The notes under the pieces: model-generated
Told to the model about the DNA's origin: nothing
Database searches by the model: none
What the model saw: the letters and a program-made list of their open reading frames with translations, nothing else
Shown: piece after piece, positions 23,522-32,332 of the stretch
Layout: each line of letters starts with the position of its first letter
Numbering within the stretch: the first letter of the stretch is position 1
Source: Ruminococcaceae bacterium UBA6845
GTDB taxonomy: Bacteria; Bacillota; Clostridia; Oscillospirales; Acutalibacteraceae
Length of the DNA: 64,000 nucleotides
NCBI GenBank assembly: GCA_002449395.1
Contig: DKDP01000033.1
Location: 62,001 to 126,000 of the forward strand
Reading direction: 5' to 3'
Position numbers and translations under genes: made by a program

Positions 23522-25159
23522 TTATTTTTTATCTCTTTGCCCCTCTGCAATTTTACAAACATTATCAGACAATTTGCATAAATAATAGTTTTCAAACTTT
23601 TTCTTAAAAACAATTTTAACGTTATATTTATCGCAGATGTCTTCAAAATCAGAAATATTTTTTTCTTCAATATAATATAGGCTCTTTGCGTTGTCTACGA
23701 ACTTATAATCATCTTTCATTCTTAAATAATTATCCGCATATATATCTTTTTCCCTATAATCAACAAAGATATAGTTTAGTCTGTCTTTTGAAGCTACAAT
23801 TACACTTTCTCCTCTTTTACTTTGTCCATTGGTAACATAAGGTGTAAATAAGGTGTCATAACCATTTGAAAGCATATAATCTGACATTTGATATACAACA
23901 TTTCCAATATTTTTTCCCTGCCGGACTTCAGTATATGTCACACTCCATTTCATAGATATAGTCACTGCAAAGCACATAAAAACAACTAAATATATGGGAG
24001 CTTTAATTTTCTTTGCCCTTTTTGTAATATTGGAGAAGCTTACGGCCAAAAGCGGAAAAATCATAAAATAATAAATGGTCTTGCTTATTAAGTCCGTCAA
24101 AACATCAACGCAAAATACAGAAACAACACTCAATAACAATAATAAATTAAGAACAAAAGTTTGAGAATATTCGAATTTGTTCTTTATTGTATTAATGAAT
24201 TCTATTATTAGGTTTCCAAATATAGCTGTCAAACATATTAACGGTGCCAAAATGTTCAGATACGGATTCCAAGTATAGGATTGAAAGCTGCCAATTATAC
24301 ACATTATAAATTTTTCGATAATTTTCGATATTACATTATGTATTTCAAACTTATAAATATCTCCTCCAAAAATTGAGGTTTGTTCAAAACTAATCTGTTT
24401 TATAACAATTAAGCCTAAAATGTTTGCCACAATAACAGCCAAAGAAAACATTGTATTTAATGACAATTTAAATGATTTGTGCTTTATTGTCTCGGTAATT
24501 GTCATCAAAAAATCACAGGCCAAAAGGGGCAGAACCATTACCACTGTTTGACGAAGACTTTGCATTCCCATAGCAAAAGTAAGCACAAGAGAGAGAATGA
24601 CTATTGGAATGCTTTTTTTACTATAATCATTCTTTTTCAATCTGATATAGCAGCCATAAATTATAAAGGCTGTTATCATATAGCAAGAATAGTAACTCGC
24701 CATAGTGAAATATACTTGAGCCCCTTTTTGAGCTATCGCAATATGAGCCCTTGCAAAAATAACTGTCACCATAACTAAAAAACCGGCAAAGCGTTCATTG
24801 TACGAAAATATAACTCTTGTCATATAATTAAAGCTCAGAAGCACAAACACAGTCATTATACACGACGCTATTCCCATTGCTAAAAAACCATCCCCGATAA
24901 ACCCATATAAAGCTGCTGCCAAAACCGGAGTAGCTGCTACATACACTTGATTCCCAAAAACCCATCCATCTGGGAAAAGAGACTTTGCTTTCCACGCTTC
25001 CTTTGCAAACCGAATGTCATTATATATGTCCCCGTTGTAATACTCCGGATTACAACTGAGATTGACATAAAAAACCAAAGCCAAAAATGCGAAAAGAAGA
25101 ACGGTGAGGATTATCGAAAACACACGCTCGCTCCTCTTCTTTTCCACCGATCGAATCAT
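23522..25159 (-). CDS. large polytopic membrane protein, tandem paralogue 3, AT-rich
   Basis: This 545-aa paralogue keeps the same layout, with FAFLALVFYVNLSCNPEYY, then NGDIYNDIRFAKEAWKAKSL, the QSLRQTVVM motif and the C-terminal LSDNVCKIAEG. Its base composition is much more AT-rich than the two copies beside it, except over the 81-nt tract shared with paralogue 2. That fits a copy of separate origin later homogenised at one end, or drift under different selection. It starts 13 nt after the DUF2344 gene with an AAGGGAGGAGC ribosome binding site. Confidence 0.75.
   Translation of the reverse strand: MIRSVEKKRSERVFSIILTVLLFAFLALVFYVNLSCNPEYYNGDIYNDIRFAKEAWKAKSLFPDGWVFGNQVYVAATPVLAAALYGFIGDGFLAMGIASCIMTVFVLLSFNYMTRVIFSYNERFAGFLVMVTVIFARAHIAIAQKGAQVYFTMASYYSCYMITAFIIYGCYIRLKKNDYSKKSIPIVILSLVLTFAMGMQSLRQTVVMVLPLLACDFLMTITETIKHKSFKLSLNTMFSLAVIVANILGLIVIKQISFEQTSIFGGDIYKFEIHNVISKIIEKFIMCIIGSFQSYTWNPYLNILAPLICLTAIFGNLIIEFINTIKNKFEYSQTFVLNLLLLLSVVSVFCVDVLTDLISKTIYYFMIFPLLAVSFSNITKRAKKIKAPIYLVVFMCFAVTISMKWSVTYTEVRQGKNIGNVVYQMSDYMLSNGYDTLFTPYVTNGQSKRGESVIVASKDRLNYIFVDYREKDIYADNYLRMKDDYKFVDNAKSLYYIEEKNISDFEDICDKYNVKIVFKKKFENYYLCKLSDNVCKIAEGQRDKK
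25037..25117 (-). repeat. 81-nt identical tract, copy in paralogue 3
   Basis: Partner of 23394-23474. The tract is GC-balanced like paralogue 2, while the rest of paralogue 3 is AT-rich, so the direction of transfer was probably from paralogue 2 to paralogue 3. This is inference from composition. Confidence 0.9.
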
Positions 25160-25172
25160 TCCTGCTCCTCCC

Positions 25173-25847
25173 TTATTTAAAAATCTCGTTATTTTTCGTG
25201 ATCAATTTTCTGCGCACAATATATTCCGTTTCGTGCTCAACTCCGATTGCTTTTTCAAGCGTTTCAACAAGCAGTGCGGGGTTGAGATTGTTCGTATTTC
25301 CGGCGGCAAGAACGCACTGAATGTTTACAAAATTCTCCGCCGTTGTAATTTTCAGATCATAGATAAATTCTATCAGGTTGATCTGCTTCATAATCTTTTT
25401 ATGACCCTTTTTGCCGCGCTTTTCGGCAAGCAGTTCTTCGCCATCGGCAAGTTCACGTGACTTTTCGGCAAAGAGCTTCGCCGTCTGTTCGTCGGAGAAA
25501 ATCAGCTTGACAAAATAGAGAGCCTTTTCAATTTCTTTTGCATCGTGGACGGGGGCACCGACAGAAAGAATCTTCACTCCTTCCGGAAGCGTTTCGTTCA
25601 ATCGGTTCATTATTTCCTCGTCGCTCATTTCGCCCTCAACACGGATATCCATATATTCGCAGTCGCTCGACTGACCGAGAGAAAGCGGCAGTGCAAAGGT
25701 CAGATACGGATGCGGATTGAATCCCTCGGTGTACCACATCGGGAGCTTTGCACGTCTGACGGCACGGGTCATCATCCTGTTGATATCGAGATGGGAGATA
25801 TAAATCGCCCTGCCTGTTTTTGAAAAATTAAGCCTCACTGCGCGCAT
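25173..25847 (-). CDS. DUF2344 / TIGR03936-type radical SAM partner protein
   Basis: This 224-aa protein begins MRAVRLNFSKTGRAIYISHLD and contains the family stretch RAVRRAKLPMWYTEGFNPHP, with later FALPLSLGQSSDCEYMDIRV. DUF2344 proteins are encoded next to, or fused with, TIGR03960-type radical SAM proteins in many Firmicutes; the function is unresolved, and tRNA or rRNA modification has been suspected from context. The ATG at 25847 was chosen because GGAGG lies 8 nt upstream; the gene overlaps the radical SAM gene by 20 nt. A frame starting at 25943 would overlap by over 100 nt without a ribosome binding site. Confidence 0.88.
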   Translation of the reverse strand: MRAVRLNFSKTGRAIYISHLDINRMMTRAVRRAKLPMWYTEGFNPHPYLTFALPLSLGQSSDCEYMDIRVEGEMSDEEIMNRLNETLPEGVKILSVGAPVHDAKEIEKALYFVKLIFSDEQTAKLFAEKSRELADGEELLAEKRGKKGHKKIMKQINLIEFIYDLKITTAENFVNIQCVLAAGNTNNLNPALLVETLEKAIGVEHETEYIVRRKLITKNNEIFK

Positions 25848-27678
25848 CGCACTTACCTCCGTTAAGTCGGTTTGCTCCGCAGCCTGCACACTTGATTCTG
25901 CAATGCGGAGTTGTGACGCTTTCGTGCGCCTTTTTGTTTTCATTCATAAGAAATTTTTTGCTTATACCGTAATCAAGGTGATCCCACGGAAGAATCTCGT
26001 CGAAGTCACGGCGCCGGTTCGCATAAAAGCTCGGGTCAAGTCCTGCCTCATCAAATGCTTCCATCCATTTATCAAAATCGAAATGATCGTCCCAGCTGTC
26101 AAATTTGCATCCCTTTTTCCACGCAAGCTCAAGCACCTTTGAAAGTCGGCGGTCACCCCTTGCAAAGACTCCCTCAAGGAAGCTGGTCGGGGTAAGATGA
26201 GTTGAAATTTTGATCTTTTTCGTCGTAACGCTTGCATACAGATGCTTTTGCTTTTCTTCAAGCTGTTCCATTGTGTCCTGCGGCTCCCACTGAAAAGGAG
26301 TAAACGGCTTCGGCACAAACGACGATGCGCTTATACTGACCTGAACGCCCTTGCCCTTGGGTCTGTCGGGATTACGATAAAACTCGTCAACCACCTGCTG
26401 ACCGAGCTGTGCAATTCCTGCGACATCTTCAAGCGTTTCCGTCGGCAGTCCTATCATAAAATAGAGCTTAACCGCTGTCCATCCTCCCGAGAACGCCATA
26501 TTGACAGTCTTCATAACATCATCATACGTAACATTTTTATTGATAGCGTCTCGCAGGCGCTGAGTTCCCGCTTCGGGAGCGAAAGTCAGACTGCTTCGGC
26601 GAACCTCCGTCAGCTTTTCCATAAGTTCGTCAGAGAAATTATCGACTCTCAGCGACGGAAGCGCAACGTTTATGTTCTCCTCCGTTGTCCATTTAAGCAT
26701 TGATGTGAGCAGCGGCTGCAGTCCCGTATAGTCACTTGTACTCAAGGAACAGAGAGAAATCTCGTCATATCCGGTTGATTCGCAGAGAGTTCTGCACTGC
26801 TCCTCGACAACCTCGGGAGATTTTTCTCTGATCGGTCTGTAAAGGAATCCCGCCTGGCAGAAACGGCAGCCTCTTATGCAGCCTCGGAAAATTTCCGCCG
26901 TAACTCTGTCGTGAACAACCTCAATTGACGGAACGACAAAGCTCTCGGGATAGTAGACCTTGTCCATATCCTCAACAATCGCCTTAACCGCCTTTTCGGG
27001 AGCGGTTTCCTTATTAGTTACACTCTTAATCGTACCGTCCTCTTTGTACTCGACATCATAAAACGCAGGAACATAAAAGCCCTTGAGCTGCGCGACCTCT
27101 CGCAGAAGCTCAATCTTCGGTGAACCGAGCTTCTTGTGCTTGCGGATAAGATCAACAAGCTGAACCGTTGTCTCCTCGCCGTCACCGAGCATAAAGATGT
27201 CAATAAAATCGGCAATCGGTTCGCCGTTGCAGGCGCAGGGACCTCCTGCGACAACAAGAGGAGCAAGCTCGGTGCGATCCTTTGAATAAAGAGGAATCCC
27301 CGCAAGATCAAGCATATTCAGAATATTGGAATAGCTCAGCTCATACTGAAGAGTAAATCCGAGCATATCGAACTCATCAAGCGGATCTCCGCTTTCAAGC
27401 GCCCACAGCTTTATTCCGTTCTCACGCATTTTCTCTTCCATATCCACATCGGGCGCAAAAACACGCTCGCACCATGCATAGTCAAGCCTGTTGACAACGG
27501 AATAGAGAATCTTCATACCGAGGTGCGACATTCCTATTTCGTAGGTATCGGGGAAGCAGAACGCATACCTTACGTCCACATTGTCCTTATCCTTTATTAC
27601 GCTGTTCAGCTCGCCGCCGACATAACGTCCCGGCTTCTGAACCTCCTGTAAAATTTTTTCAAGTTTTTTTGAAAGCAT
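25828..27678 (-). CDS. TIGR03960 family B12-binding-domain/radical SAM protein
   Basis: This 616-aa protein has an N-terminal Rossmann-like domain (about 1-230; RYAFCFPDTYEIGMSHLGMK, GGPCACNGEPIADF, FMLGDGEETT) resembling cobalamin-binding modules. The radical SAM core follows, with the 4Fe-4S motif CIRGCRFC near residue 265, and then LTFAPEAGTQRLRDAINKN. The C-terminus has a CxxxCxxC-type cluster (CRIKCAGCGANRL). The reaction is unknown; family members are widespread in Firmicutes and linked to DUF2344. It starts the operon that includes the three membrane paralogues. Confidence 0.9.
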   Translation of the reverse strand: MLSKKLEKILQEVQKPGRYVGGELNSVIKDKDNVDVRYAFCFPDTYEIGMSHLGMKILYSVVNRLDYAWCERVFAPDVDMEEKMRENGIKLWALESGDPLDEFDMLGFTLQYELSYSNILNMLDLAGIPLYSKDRTELAPLVVAGGPCACNGEPIADFIDIFMLGDGEETTVQLVDLIRKHKKLGSPKIELLREVAQLKGFYVPAFYDVEYKEDGTIKSVTNKETAPEKAVKAIVEDMDKVYYPESFVVPSIEVVHDRVTAEIFRGCIRGCRFCQAGFLYRPIREKSPEVVEEQCRTLCESTGYDEISLCSLSTSDYTGLQPLLTSMLKWTTEENINVALPSLRVDNFSDELMEKLTEVRRSSLTFAPEAGTQRLRDAINKNVTYDDVMKTVNMAFSGGWTAVKLYFMIGLPTETLEDVAGIAQLGQQVVDEFYRNPDRPKGKGVQVSISASSFVPKPFTPFQWEPQDTMEQLEEKQKHLYASVTTKKIKISTHLTPTSFLEGVFARGDRRLSKVLELAWKKGCKFDSWDDHFDFDKWMEAFDEAGLDPSFYANRRRDFDEILPWDHLDYGISKKFLMNENKKAHESVTTPHCRIKCAGCGANRLNGGKCDARSEA

Positions 27679-27704
27679 AGTCTGTTCCTCTGAGTTTATA
27701 ATAT

Positions 27705-27734
27705 TTTATAACTTTGTCTTTATATTCTTGTTAA
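27705..27734 (-). promoter_or_regulatory. candidate promoter of the radical SAM operon
   Basis: On the minus strand TTAACA (27729-27734) and TATAAA (27705-27710) are spaced by 18 nt. The -35 box overlaps the stop codon of the upstream acyltransferase gene. Both boxes match the consensus at five of six positions. Confidence 0.45.
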
Positions 27735-28792
27735 TAGAGATATTTCAACCATCTAAACTTTTGTTTTTTACTCAATATAATCATTAAGGTTGAAATAATA
27801 ATCGCCACTGCCGCTGTGGCAAAGTATATTAAAAATCGGTTTTGCGTGAATGCTGTTGCACCCGTCTTTTCGGCAATTAATTCAAATATTTCTCCCATCA
27901 TCAGCAAATGCGAAAAATAAATAATCGAGCTATAATTGCGGATTATTTTGTATCTTTTTGAATCCTTTAATTTTATGTCACGGCACAAAAGAAAAATCGA
28001 TGCTGAGCAAATAAAAATCAAAAGAAGCGACACGGTTTCTACTAAGGTGTTTCTTCTTTCATATGTAAATGCAGAGAATCCTACCATTGCCGCAAAACCG
28101 ACAATTACAAAAAGTGTTTCACTTCTTTTACTGCATTCACGGAAATCCGACATAAACATTCCGATAGCCACGCAGAGCAGACCTTTTTGGCATACATTAA
28201 GAACAATTACAGGAACAGCTGTCCATATCTTTTCAACAAACGGTAAATATGTATACAGTATCGGCATTAAATTTGAAACACTGAAAATTATTAACGAAAT
28301 AATCAGCGTTAACTTTCGTGAAAGCCTTTTTCTCATAAAATATACTATGGCTAATGCAACAATTAAAGTGTTTACATACCAAAGATGAACAAAGGAAGTT
28401 GAAAGGAAAAAGTTCTTCGCTATTTGAAGTAAAGCGGAAATAAATAATTTAAAAGTCATTCCGTTAAAATTAACCCCGTAAAATTTTATTAAATTCGACG
28501 GGATATAAATAATTGTCCATGCAGTATAAAGAATCAACAGTCTTTTTTCATAGTTTAAAAATATTCTTCTGGCATCATTTCCTTTTCCGATTTTTTTAAA
28601 AAACAGGAAAGAGGAAACCATAAAAAAGAAAGGAACTGCCGTTGATCCGATAATGTTTTCCACAATAAATTTCGGAAAAGGATTTGAGGGCGGTATAAAC
28701 GGCTTATGCAGCATAATGACGACAAATGCCATAACCAGTCGCATTACATCTATCATATTGTACTGCACATTGTTCTTGGATAGATTATTCAT
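27731..28792 (-). CDS. acyltransferase-3 family integral membrane protein, second in window
   Basis: This 353-aa polytopic protein begins MNNLSKNNVQYNMIDVMRLV, followed by MAFVVIMLHKPFIPP, where the histidine and preceding arginine match the acyltransferase-3 entry motif, then STAVPFFFMVSSFLFF. About ten membrane helices are visible. The family modifies surface glycans by O-acylation; the substrate cannot be told. It is AT-rich and is a single-gene unit between promoters at 28821-28849 and 27705-27734. It is only distantly similar to the acyltransferase at 17237-18334. Confidence 0.8.
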   Translation of the reverse strand: MNNLSKNNVQYNMIDVMRLVMAFVVIMLHKPFIPPSNPFPKFIVENIIGSTAVPFFFMVSSFLFFKKIGKGNDARRIFLNYEKRLLILYTAWTIIYIPSNLIKFYGVNFNGMTFKLFISALLQIAKNFFLSTSFVHLWYVNTLIVALAIVYFMRKRLSRKLTLIISLIIFSVSNLMPILYTYLPFVEKIWTAVPVIVLNVCQKGLLCVAIGMFMSDFRECSKRSETLFVIVGFAAMVGFSAFTYERRNTLVETVSLLLIFICSASIFLLCRDIKLKDSKRYKIIRNYSSIIYFSHLLMMGEIFELIAEKTGATAFTQNRFLIYFATAAVAIIISTLMIILSKKQKFRWLKYLY

Positions 28793-28820
28793 ATATTTCT
28801 CCTTTTGACTATATCAATTT

Positions 28821-28849
28821 ATTTTACTATGAACCGACGTTTTTTTCAA
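28821..28849 (-). promoter_or_regulatory. sigma-A promoter of the acyltransferase gene
   Basis: On the minus strand TTGAAA (28844-28849) and TAAAAT (28821-28826) are spaced by 17 nt, about 28 nt ahead of the ATG, which has an AAAAGGAGAAA ribosome binding site. Confidence 0.65.
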
Positions 28850-28967
28850 GTAAAATAATATATAATTAGTTGCTATTGTATAGTTAACAAATCAATTAAA
28901 ACTCTATTCACAGGAAATTCACATTTTTTTGGTAAAATTTGAATACTAAAAATAAGGAGTGGTTCAA

Positions 28968-29645
28968 ATGGCGAAAACCCTGCCGAAGCCGATTGACGGA
29001 ACGCTGAGAAAATTCTCGCTCCGTGTTCCCGAGGTTATCCGTGAGTGCAGCGGAATTGTTGTTTTTGGAAAAAGAATAAAATCGCTTGTTTTTTCAACCG
29101 ATGTTGCTATAATAAGAAACGTTAACGCTGACGCAATAATTGCGGTATATCCGTTTACACCTCAGCCCATAATAACTCAGGCGATTCTCTCCGCATCCGA
29201 TATTCCTGTATTCGTTGGGGTCGGCGGCGGTCTGACGAGCGGAAAACGAGTGCTCAGCCTTTCTACCTTCGCCGAGATGCAGGGAGCGACTGGCATTGTA
29301 CTCAACGCTCCCGTTTCAAATGAAATTGTTCACGATGTCAGCGAAAATGTCGATATCCCGACCGTTATGACCGTTGTCCGTGATGACGATGACATTCAGG
29401 CAAGGATTGACGCAGGTGCGGCGATTCTCAATGTATCGGCGGCGTCACGCACTCCCGAAATCGTCGCTAAAATCCGCAGGGATTTCCACGATATCCCGAT
29501 TATTGCAACAGGCGGCCCGACCGAGGAGTCGATAAAAAAGACGATAGAGGCAGGAGCGAATGCCATAACGTGGACTCCGCCGTCGAATGGTGAGATTTTC
29601 CGTGATGTTATGGATGCGTACCGAAACGGTCAGCCGCATCCGTAA
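28968..29645 (+). CDS. TIM-barrel-like phosphate-binding protein of unknown function
   Basis: This 225-aa protein alternates beta and alpha segments, with glycine-rich turns at VGVGGGLTSGKR and IIATGGPTEESIKKTIEAGA near the C-terminus, the latter resembling the phosphate-binding end of TIM barrels such as indole-glycerol-phosphate or NanE-type enzymes. Proteins of this kind are often labelled only as hydrolase in Clostridia. No catalytic set could be named. The ATG at 28968 follows AAGGAG by 8 nt; a GTG three codons upstream lies in the ribosome binding site. It probably forms an operon with the nitroreductase 27 nt downstream. Confidence 0.7.
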   Translation: MAKTLPKPIDGTLRKFSLRVPEVIRECSGIVVFGKRIKSLVFSTDVAIIRNVNADAIIAVYPFTPQPIITQAILSASDIPVFVGVGGGLTSGKRVLSLSTFAEMQGATGIVLNAPVSNEIVHDVSENVDIPTVMTVVRDDDDIQARIDAGAAILNVSAASRTPEIVAKIRRDFHDIPIIATGGPTEESIKKTIEAGANAITWTPPSNGEIFRDVMDAYRNGQPHP

Positions 29646-29672
29646 GCAATTTTTTTGAGAGGGTGATCCCGT

Positions 29673-30335
29673 ATGATGACTTTATCCGAAGCAATTGCCG
29701 CAAGGCATTCCGTCAGGCGTTTTACCGAAAAAGAAATAGAAAAATCCGCTGCACACGATTTGCAGGAATACATTGATGAATGTAACCGACTGAGCAGCTT
29801 TGACTTTCAGCTTGTTCTCAACGAGCCCGAAGCATTTTCAACACGAATGGCGCACTACGGCAGTTTTCGTAATTGCAGAAATTATATCGCCGCCGTCGGT
29901 CCAAAGGGCGAAGATGAAAAATGCGGATACTACGGCGAAAAAATCGTTTTGAAAGCTCAACAGCTCGGGCTGAACACCTGTTGGGTCGCACTGACCTACG
30001 GAAAATCAAAAGCTCACTGCAATATACCGAAAGGTGAAAAGCTGTATGTTGTGATTGCTCTCGGCTACGGCGAAACGCAAGGATTTGCACACAAGTCTAA
30101 AAGTATGAACGAGCTTTGCAGCGTAAACGGCGATATGCCGAATTGGTTTTACGGCGGTATGACTGCGGCAATGCTTGCGCCGACGGCAACAAACCAGCAG
30201 AAATTTCTGCTTACACTTGACAATGACACGGTTTATGCCAAGGCATTGCGTGGCTTTTATTCAAAAATGGATCTCGGAATCGTAAAATATCATTTTGAAA
30301 TCGGCGCAGGCAATGCCGAATTTAAGTGGAGGTAA
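29673..30335 (+). CDS. nitroreductase family protein
   Basis: This 220-aa flavoprotein has the FMN-phosphate-binding start AIAARHSVRRFTEKEIE, typical of the nitroreductase fold, and GYYGEKIVLKAQQLGLNTCW in the middle, the conserved second motif. The C-terminal part, MLAPTATNQQKFLLTL, matches the TM-type nitroreductase subgroup that binds FMN as a dimer. The natural substrate is unknown. Two adjacent ATG codons are possible starts. It follows the TIM-barrel-like gene closely. Confidence 0.82.
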   Translation: MMTLSEAIAARHSVRRFTEKEIEKSAAHDLQEYIDECNRLSSFDFQLVLNEPEAFSTRMAHYGSFRNCRNYIAAVGPKGEDEKCGYYGEKIVLKAQQLGLNTCWVALTYGKSKAHCNIPKGEKLYVVIALGYGETQGFAHKSKSMNELCSVNGDMPNWFYGGMTAAMLAPTATNQQKFLLTLDNDTVYAKALRGFYSKMDLGIVKYHFEIGAGNAEFKWR

Positions 30336-30341
30336 AAATCT

Positions 30342-30380
30342 TTAGGGAGTTCCGGGGGCTGTATATACAGAACTTCCTAA
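30342..30380 (+). repeat. imperfect inverted repeat after the nitroreductase gene
   Basis: TTAGGGAGTTC and GAACTTCCTAA pair over 11 bp (one G-U), with an inner palindrome CTGTATATACAG. There is no T-run, so this is not a classical terminator. It may be an mRNA-end or repeat-derived hairpin. Confidence 0.45.
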
Positions 30381-30432
30381 GTGCGATAGCCGCATAGACC
30401 TCAAACTTATAATTTTGATTTTTTCAATTTTA

Positions 30433-30474
30433 AAAAAATATCCGCATACAACAAATTGTATGCGGATATTTTTT
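30433..30474 (-). terminator. intrinsic terminator of tRNA-Ala (bidirectional)
   Basis: ATATCCGCATAC / GTATGCGGATAT is a perfect 12-bp stem with an 8-nt loop, flanked by A- and T-runs that extend the pairing. It begins at the CCA end of the tRNA on the minus strand and can also stop plus-strand transcripts from the nitroreductase unit. Confidence 0.85.
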
Positions 30475-30549
30475 GGTGGAGACGAAGAGGATCGAACTCT
30501 CGACCTTACGGATGCGAACCGTACGCTCTCCCAGCTGAGCTACGCCCCC
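30474..30549 (-). tRNA. tRNA-Ala with anticodon CGC
   Basis: The minus strand folds into a full 76-nt cloverleaf: acceptor GGGGGCG with CGTCTCC (G-U pairs allowed), D stem GCTC/GAGC, anticodon stem TACGG/CCGTA with loop TTCGCAT (anticodon CGC, reading GCG), and T arm GAGAG-TTCGATC-CTCTT. The discriminator is A and CCA is encoded. A consensus promoter and a strong terminator flank it, so it is a single-gene unit. Confidence 0.95.
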
Positions 30550-30570
30550 GAGTGTTTTCTGAACACTGAA

Positions 30571-30599
30571 ATTATATTCTTTCTTTTCCGATTTGTCAA
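30571..30599 (-). promoter_or_regulatory. consensus sigma-A promoter of tRNA-Ala
   Basis: On the minus strand a perfect TTGACA (30594-30599) and a perfect TATAAT (30571-30576) are spaced by 17 nt, 21 nt from the tRNA 5' end. Confidence 0.9.
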
Positions 30600-30713
30600 G
30601 ATTTCGACCCGTAAAAATTAATGTTTACCCTTTCTTTTCCGCCAATTCATACAATTTTAAAATTTAGATGAAAAAATAATATCATAAATTATGCAAAAAT
30701 CACCATAAAAGCA

Positions 30714-30742
30714 TTTGCTTTTGCGCCGATTCGTGATATAAT
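30714..30742 (+). promoter_or_regulatory. extended -10 promoter of the MFS transporter gene
   Basis: TATAAT (30737-30742) preceded by TGA forms an extended -10 box. TTTGCT (30714-30719) at 17 nt, or TTGCTT at 16 nt, can serve as the -35. The gene starts about 60 nt downstream. Confidence 0.65.
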
Positions 30743-30805
30743 GGTACGGACAATAATCGGAAATTGTTTTTCGCTTGTTATCCACAATGAGAAAGGATTG
30801 TTTTT

Positions 30806-32299
30806 ATGGCTGAAAAAGCAAAAAAAATGAAGCTTAACTACGGCAAGACTCTTTTGATCGGCTTTGCTTTTATGGCATCTTCGATCGCCTGGGGCGTTTA
30901 TGATCCCTATATCACAACATTGCTCAATAAAATTCTCGGCGAATCTGAATTGATTGCCGGCTGGAGTGCAAAACTGGTTGAGAAATTCCCTGTTCTCCTT
31001 GAGTTTATGCAGGCTCAGGGTGAGGATGTCGGTTCGGCGGCAACCGGATTTACCCTCGTTCCCCTTTTCATTGGTATTATAATGACATTTGATAATATTT
31101 TCGGTGTTATTTTCCAGCCGACTTTCGGTAAGATTTCCGACAGATGCCATACCCGTATCGGTAAGCGTAAGCCGTTTATTCTTATCGGCGCACCGTTGGC
31201 AGCAGTTATTTTTGCTATAATTCCAAGAGTAGCACTTCACGAAAACGGAAGAATTTCCGCAATGATGATTTGCATTATTCTCTTTGTTTTTGTTATGTCA
31301 TTCTGGCGTGCGCCCTGCGTTGCGCTGATGCCCGATCTTACGCCGCCCGCACTTCGCAGTGAGGGTAACTCGGTTATTAACCTTGTTGGCGGAGTAGGAA
31401 GTCTCCTTGCCTTACAGGCAGCGACCATTGTTTGCGCAATCGGTGGATGGGACAAAGGCACACAGGAAGAAGAATATATTCCTTATGTTTTCCTTTTCGC
31501 TTCAATAGTTATGATAATCTGTACGCTTGTTGTTGCGTTCTTTGTTAAAGAGCCTGACAGCAGACTTAAGGTTCAGATGCAGGCAAATATGGAAAACGAC
31601 GCCAAAGCAAAGCGTAAGGCAGAAAAAGAGGCGGCAAAGAAAGAAAAAGAGCGTCTCAAGGCCATTAAACTTTCCAAGGGAGAAAGAGTCAGCCTTATCT
31701 GTATGCTTGCGGGTCTTTTCTTCCTCTTCTGCGGAGCGAATGCAATTCAGACATTCTTTGCGCTGTTTGCGGCTGAGATTCTCGGCAAGTCAAGCGGCGA
31801 AGCAACGTCAATGCTCACAATTTTTGCGGTTTCAACTGCAATCGGAGCTATCCCGGCAGGTCTCCTCGGAAGAAAATTCGGCAGAAAAAAGACAATTGTT
31901 TCGGGTCTGCTTATGTTTATAACAGCGTTTGTCGTTTACCTTGTTGTTGACGCAACAACCGGCAATGCTTTGACTCTTGTATATGTTGCGCTTGTTGTCG
32001 GCGGATTTGCAAATATGCTTATCACCGTTAACACGCTCCCGCTTGTTCTTGAAATCGGCGGACTTGACAAGGTCGGCACATTCACAGGTTACTATTATAC
32101 AGCTACATTCTCGGCGCAGATTGCAACACCGATCGTTTACGGTATTGTTCGTATGCTTACCGGTACATACGGTTCGCTGTTCTATTACTGCCCGATCTGT
32201 TTCGTCCTCTCTCTGCTTTGCATTCTCTTTGTAAAACACGGTGAGTCGGAGGAGATTACAGAGGATATTATTAAGGAAGCCAGATTGGCTGACGACTGA
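30806..32299 (+). CDS. MFS transporter of the SLC45/GPH-like sugar symporter type
   Basis: This 497-aa protein has twelve predicted membrane segments. The loop between helices 2 and 3 reads GKISDRCHTRIGKRKPFILI, the D-R-x3-R-x-G-R/K-R-x-P motif of sugar:proton symporters related to SLC45 and GPH carriers. A highly charged central loop (about 255-290, with KAKRKAEKEAAKKEKERLK) separates the two halves. Disaccharide or glycoside uptake is the best guess. It may be cotranscribed with the ABC genes 33 nt downstream. Confidence 0.85.
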   Translation: MAEKAKKMKLNYGKTLLIGFAFMASSIAWGVYDPYITTLLNKILGESELIAGWSAKLVEKFPVLLEFMQAQGEDVGSAATGFTLVPLFIGIIMTFDNIFGVIFQPTFGKISDRCHTRIGKRKPFILIGAPLAAVIFAIIPRVALHENGRISAMMICIILFVFVMSFWRAPCVALMPDLTPPALRSEGNSVINLVGGVGSLLALQAATIVCAIGGWDKGTQEEEYIPYVFLFASIVMIICTLVVAFFVKEPDSRLKVQMQANMENDAKAKRKAEKEAAKKEKERLKAIKLSKGERVSLICMLAGLFFLFCGANAIQTFFALFAAEILGKSSGEATSMLTIFAVSTAIGAIPAGLLGRKFGRKKTIVSGLLMFITAFVVYLVVDATTGNALTLVYVALVVGGFANMLITVNTLPLVLEIGGLDKVGTFTGYYYTATFSAQIATPIVYGIVRMLTGTYGSLFYYCPICFVLSLLCILFVKHGESEEITEDIIKEARLADD

Positions 32300-32332
32300 T
32301 TTTCCCACGAATGGGATTGGAGGAATACATCA

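Noticed and set aside
21867..25159. Insertion sequence or transposon as cause of the three tandem paralogues
   Set aside because: No transposase, terminal inverted repeats or target duplications were seen around them; tandem duplication with conversion is simpler.
30689..31240. 183-aa open frame on the minus strand opposite the MFS gene start
   Set aside because: It overlaps the start of a clear transporter gene and its promoter; its composition is that of a reverse-frame shadow.
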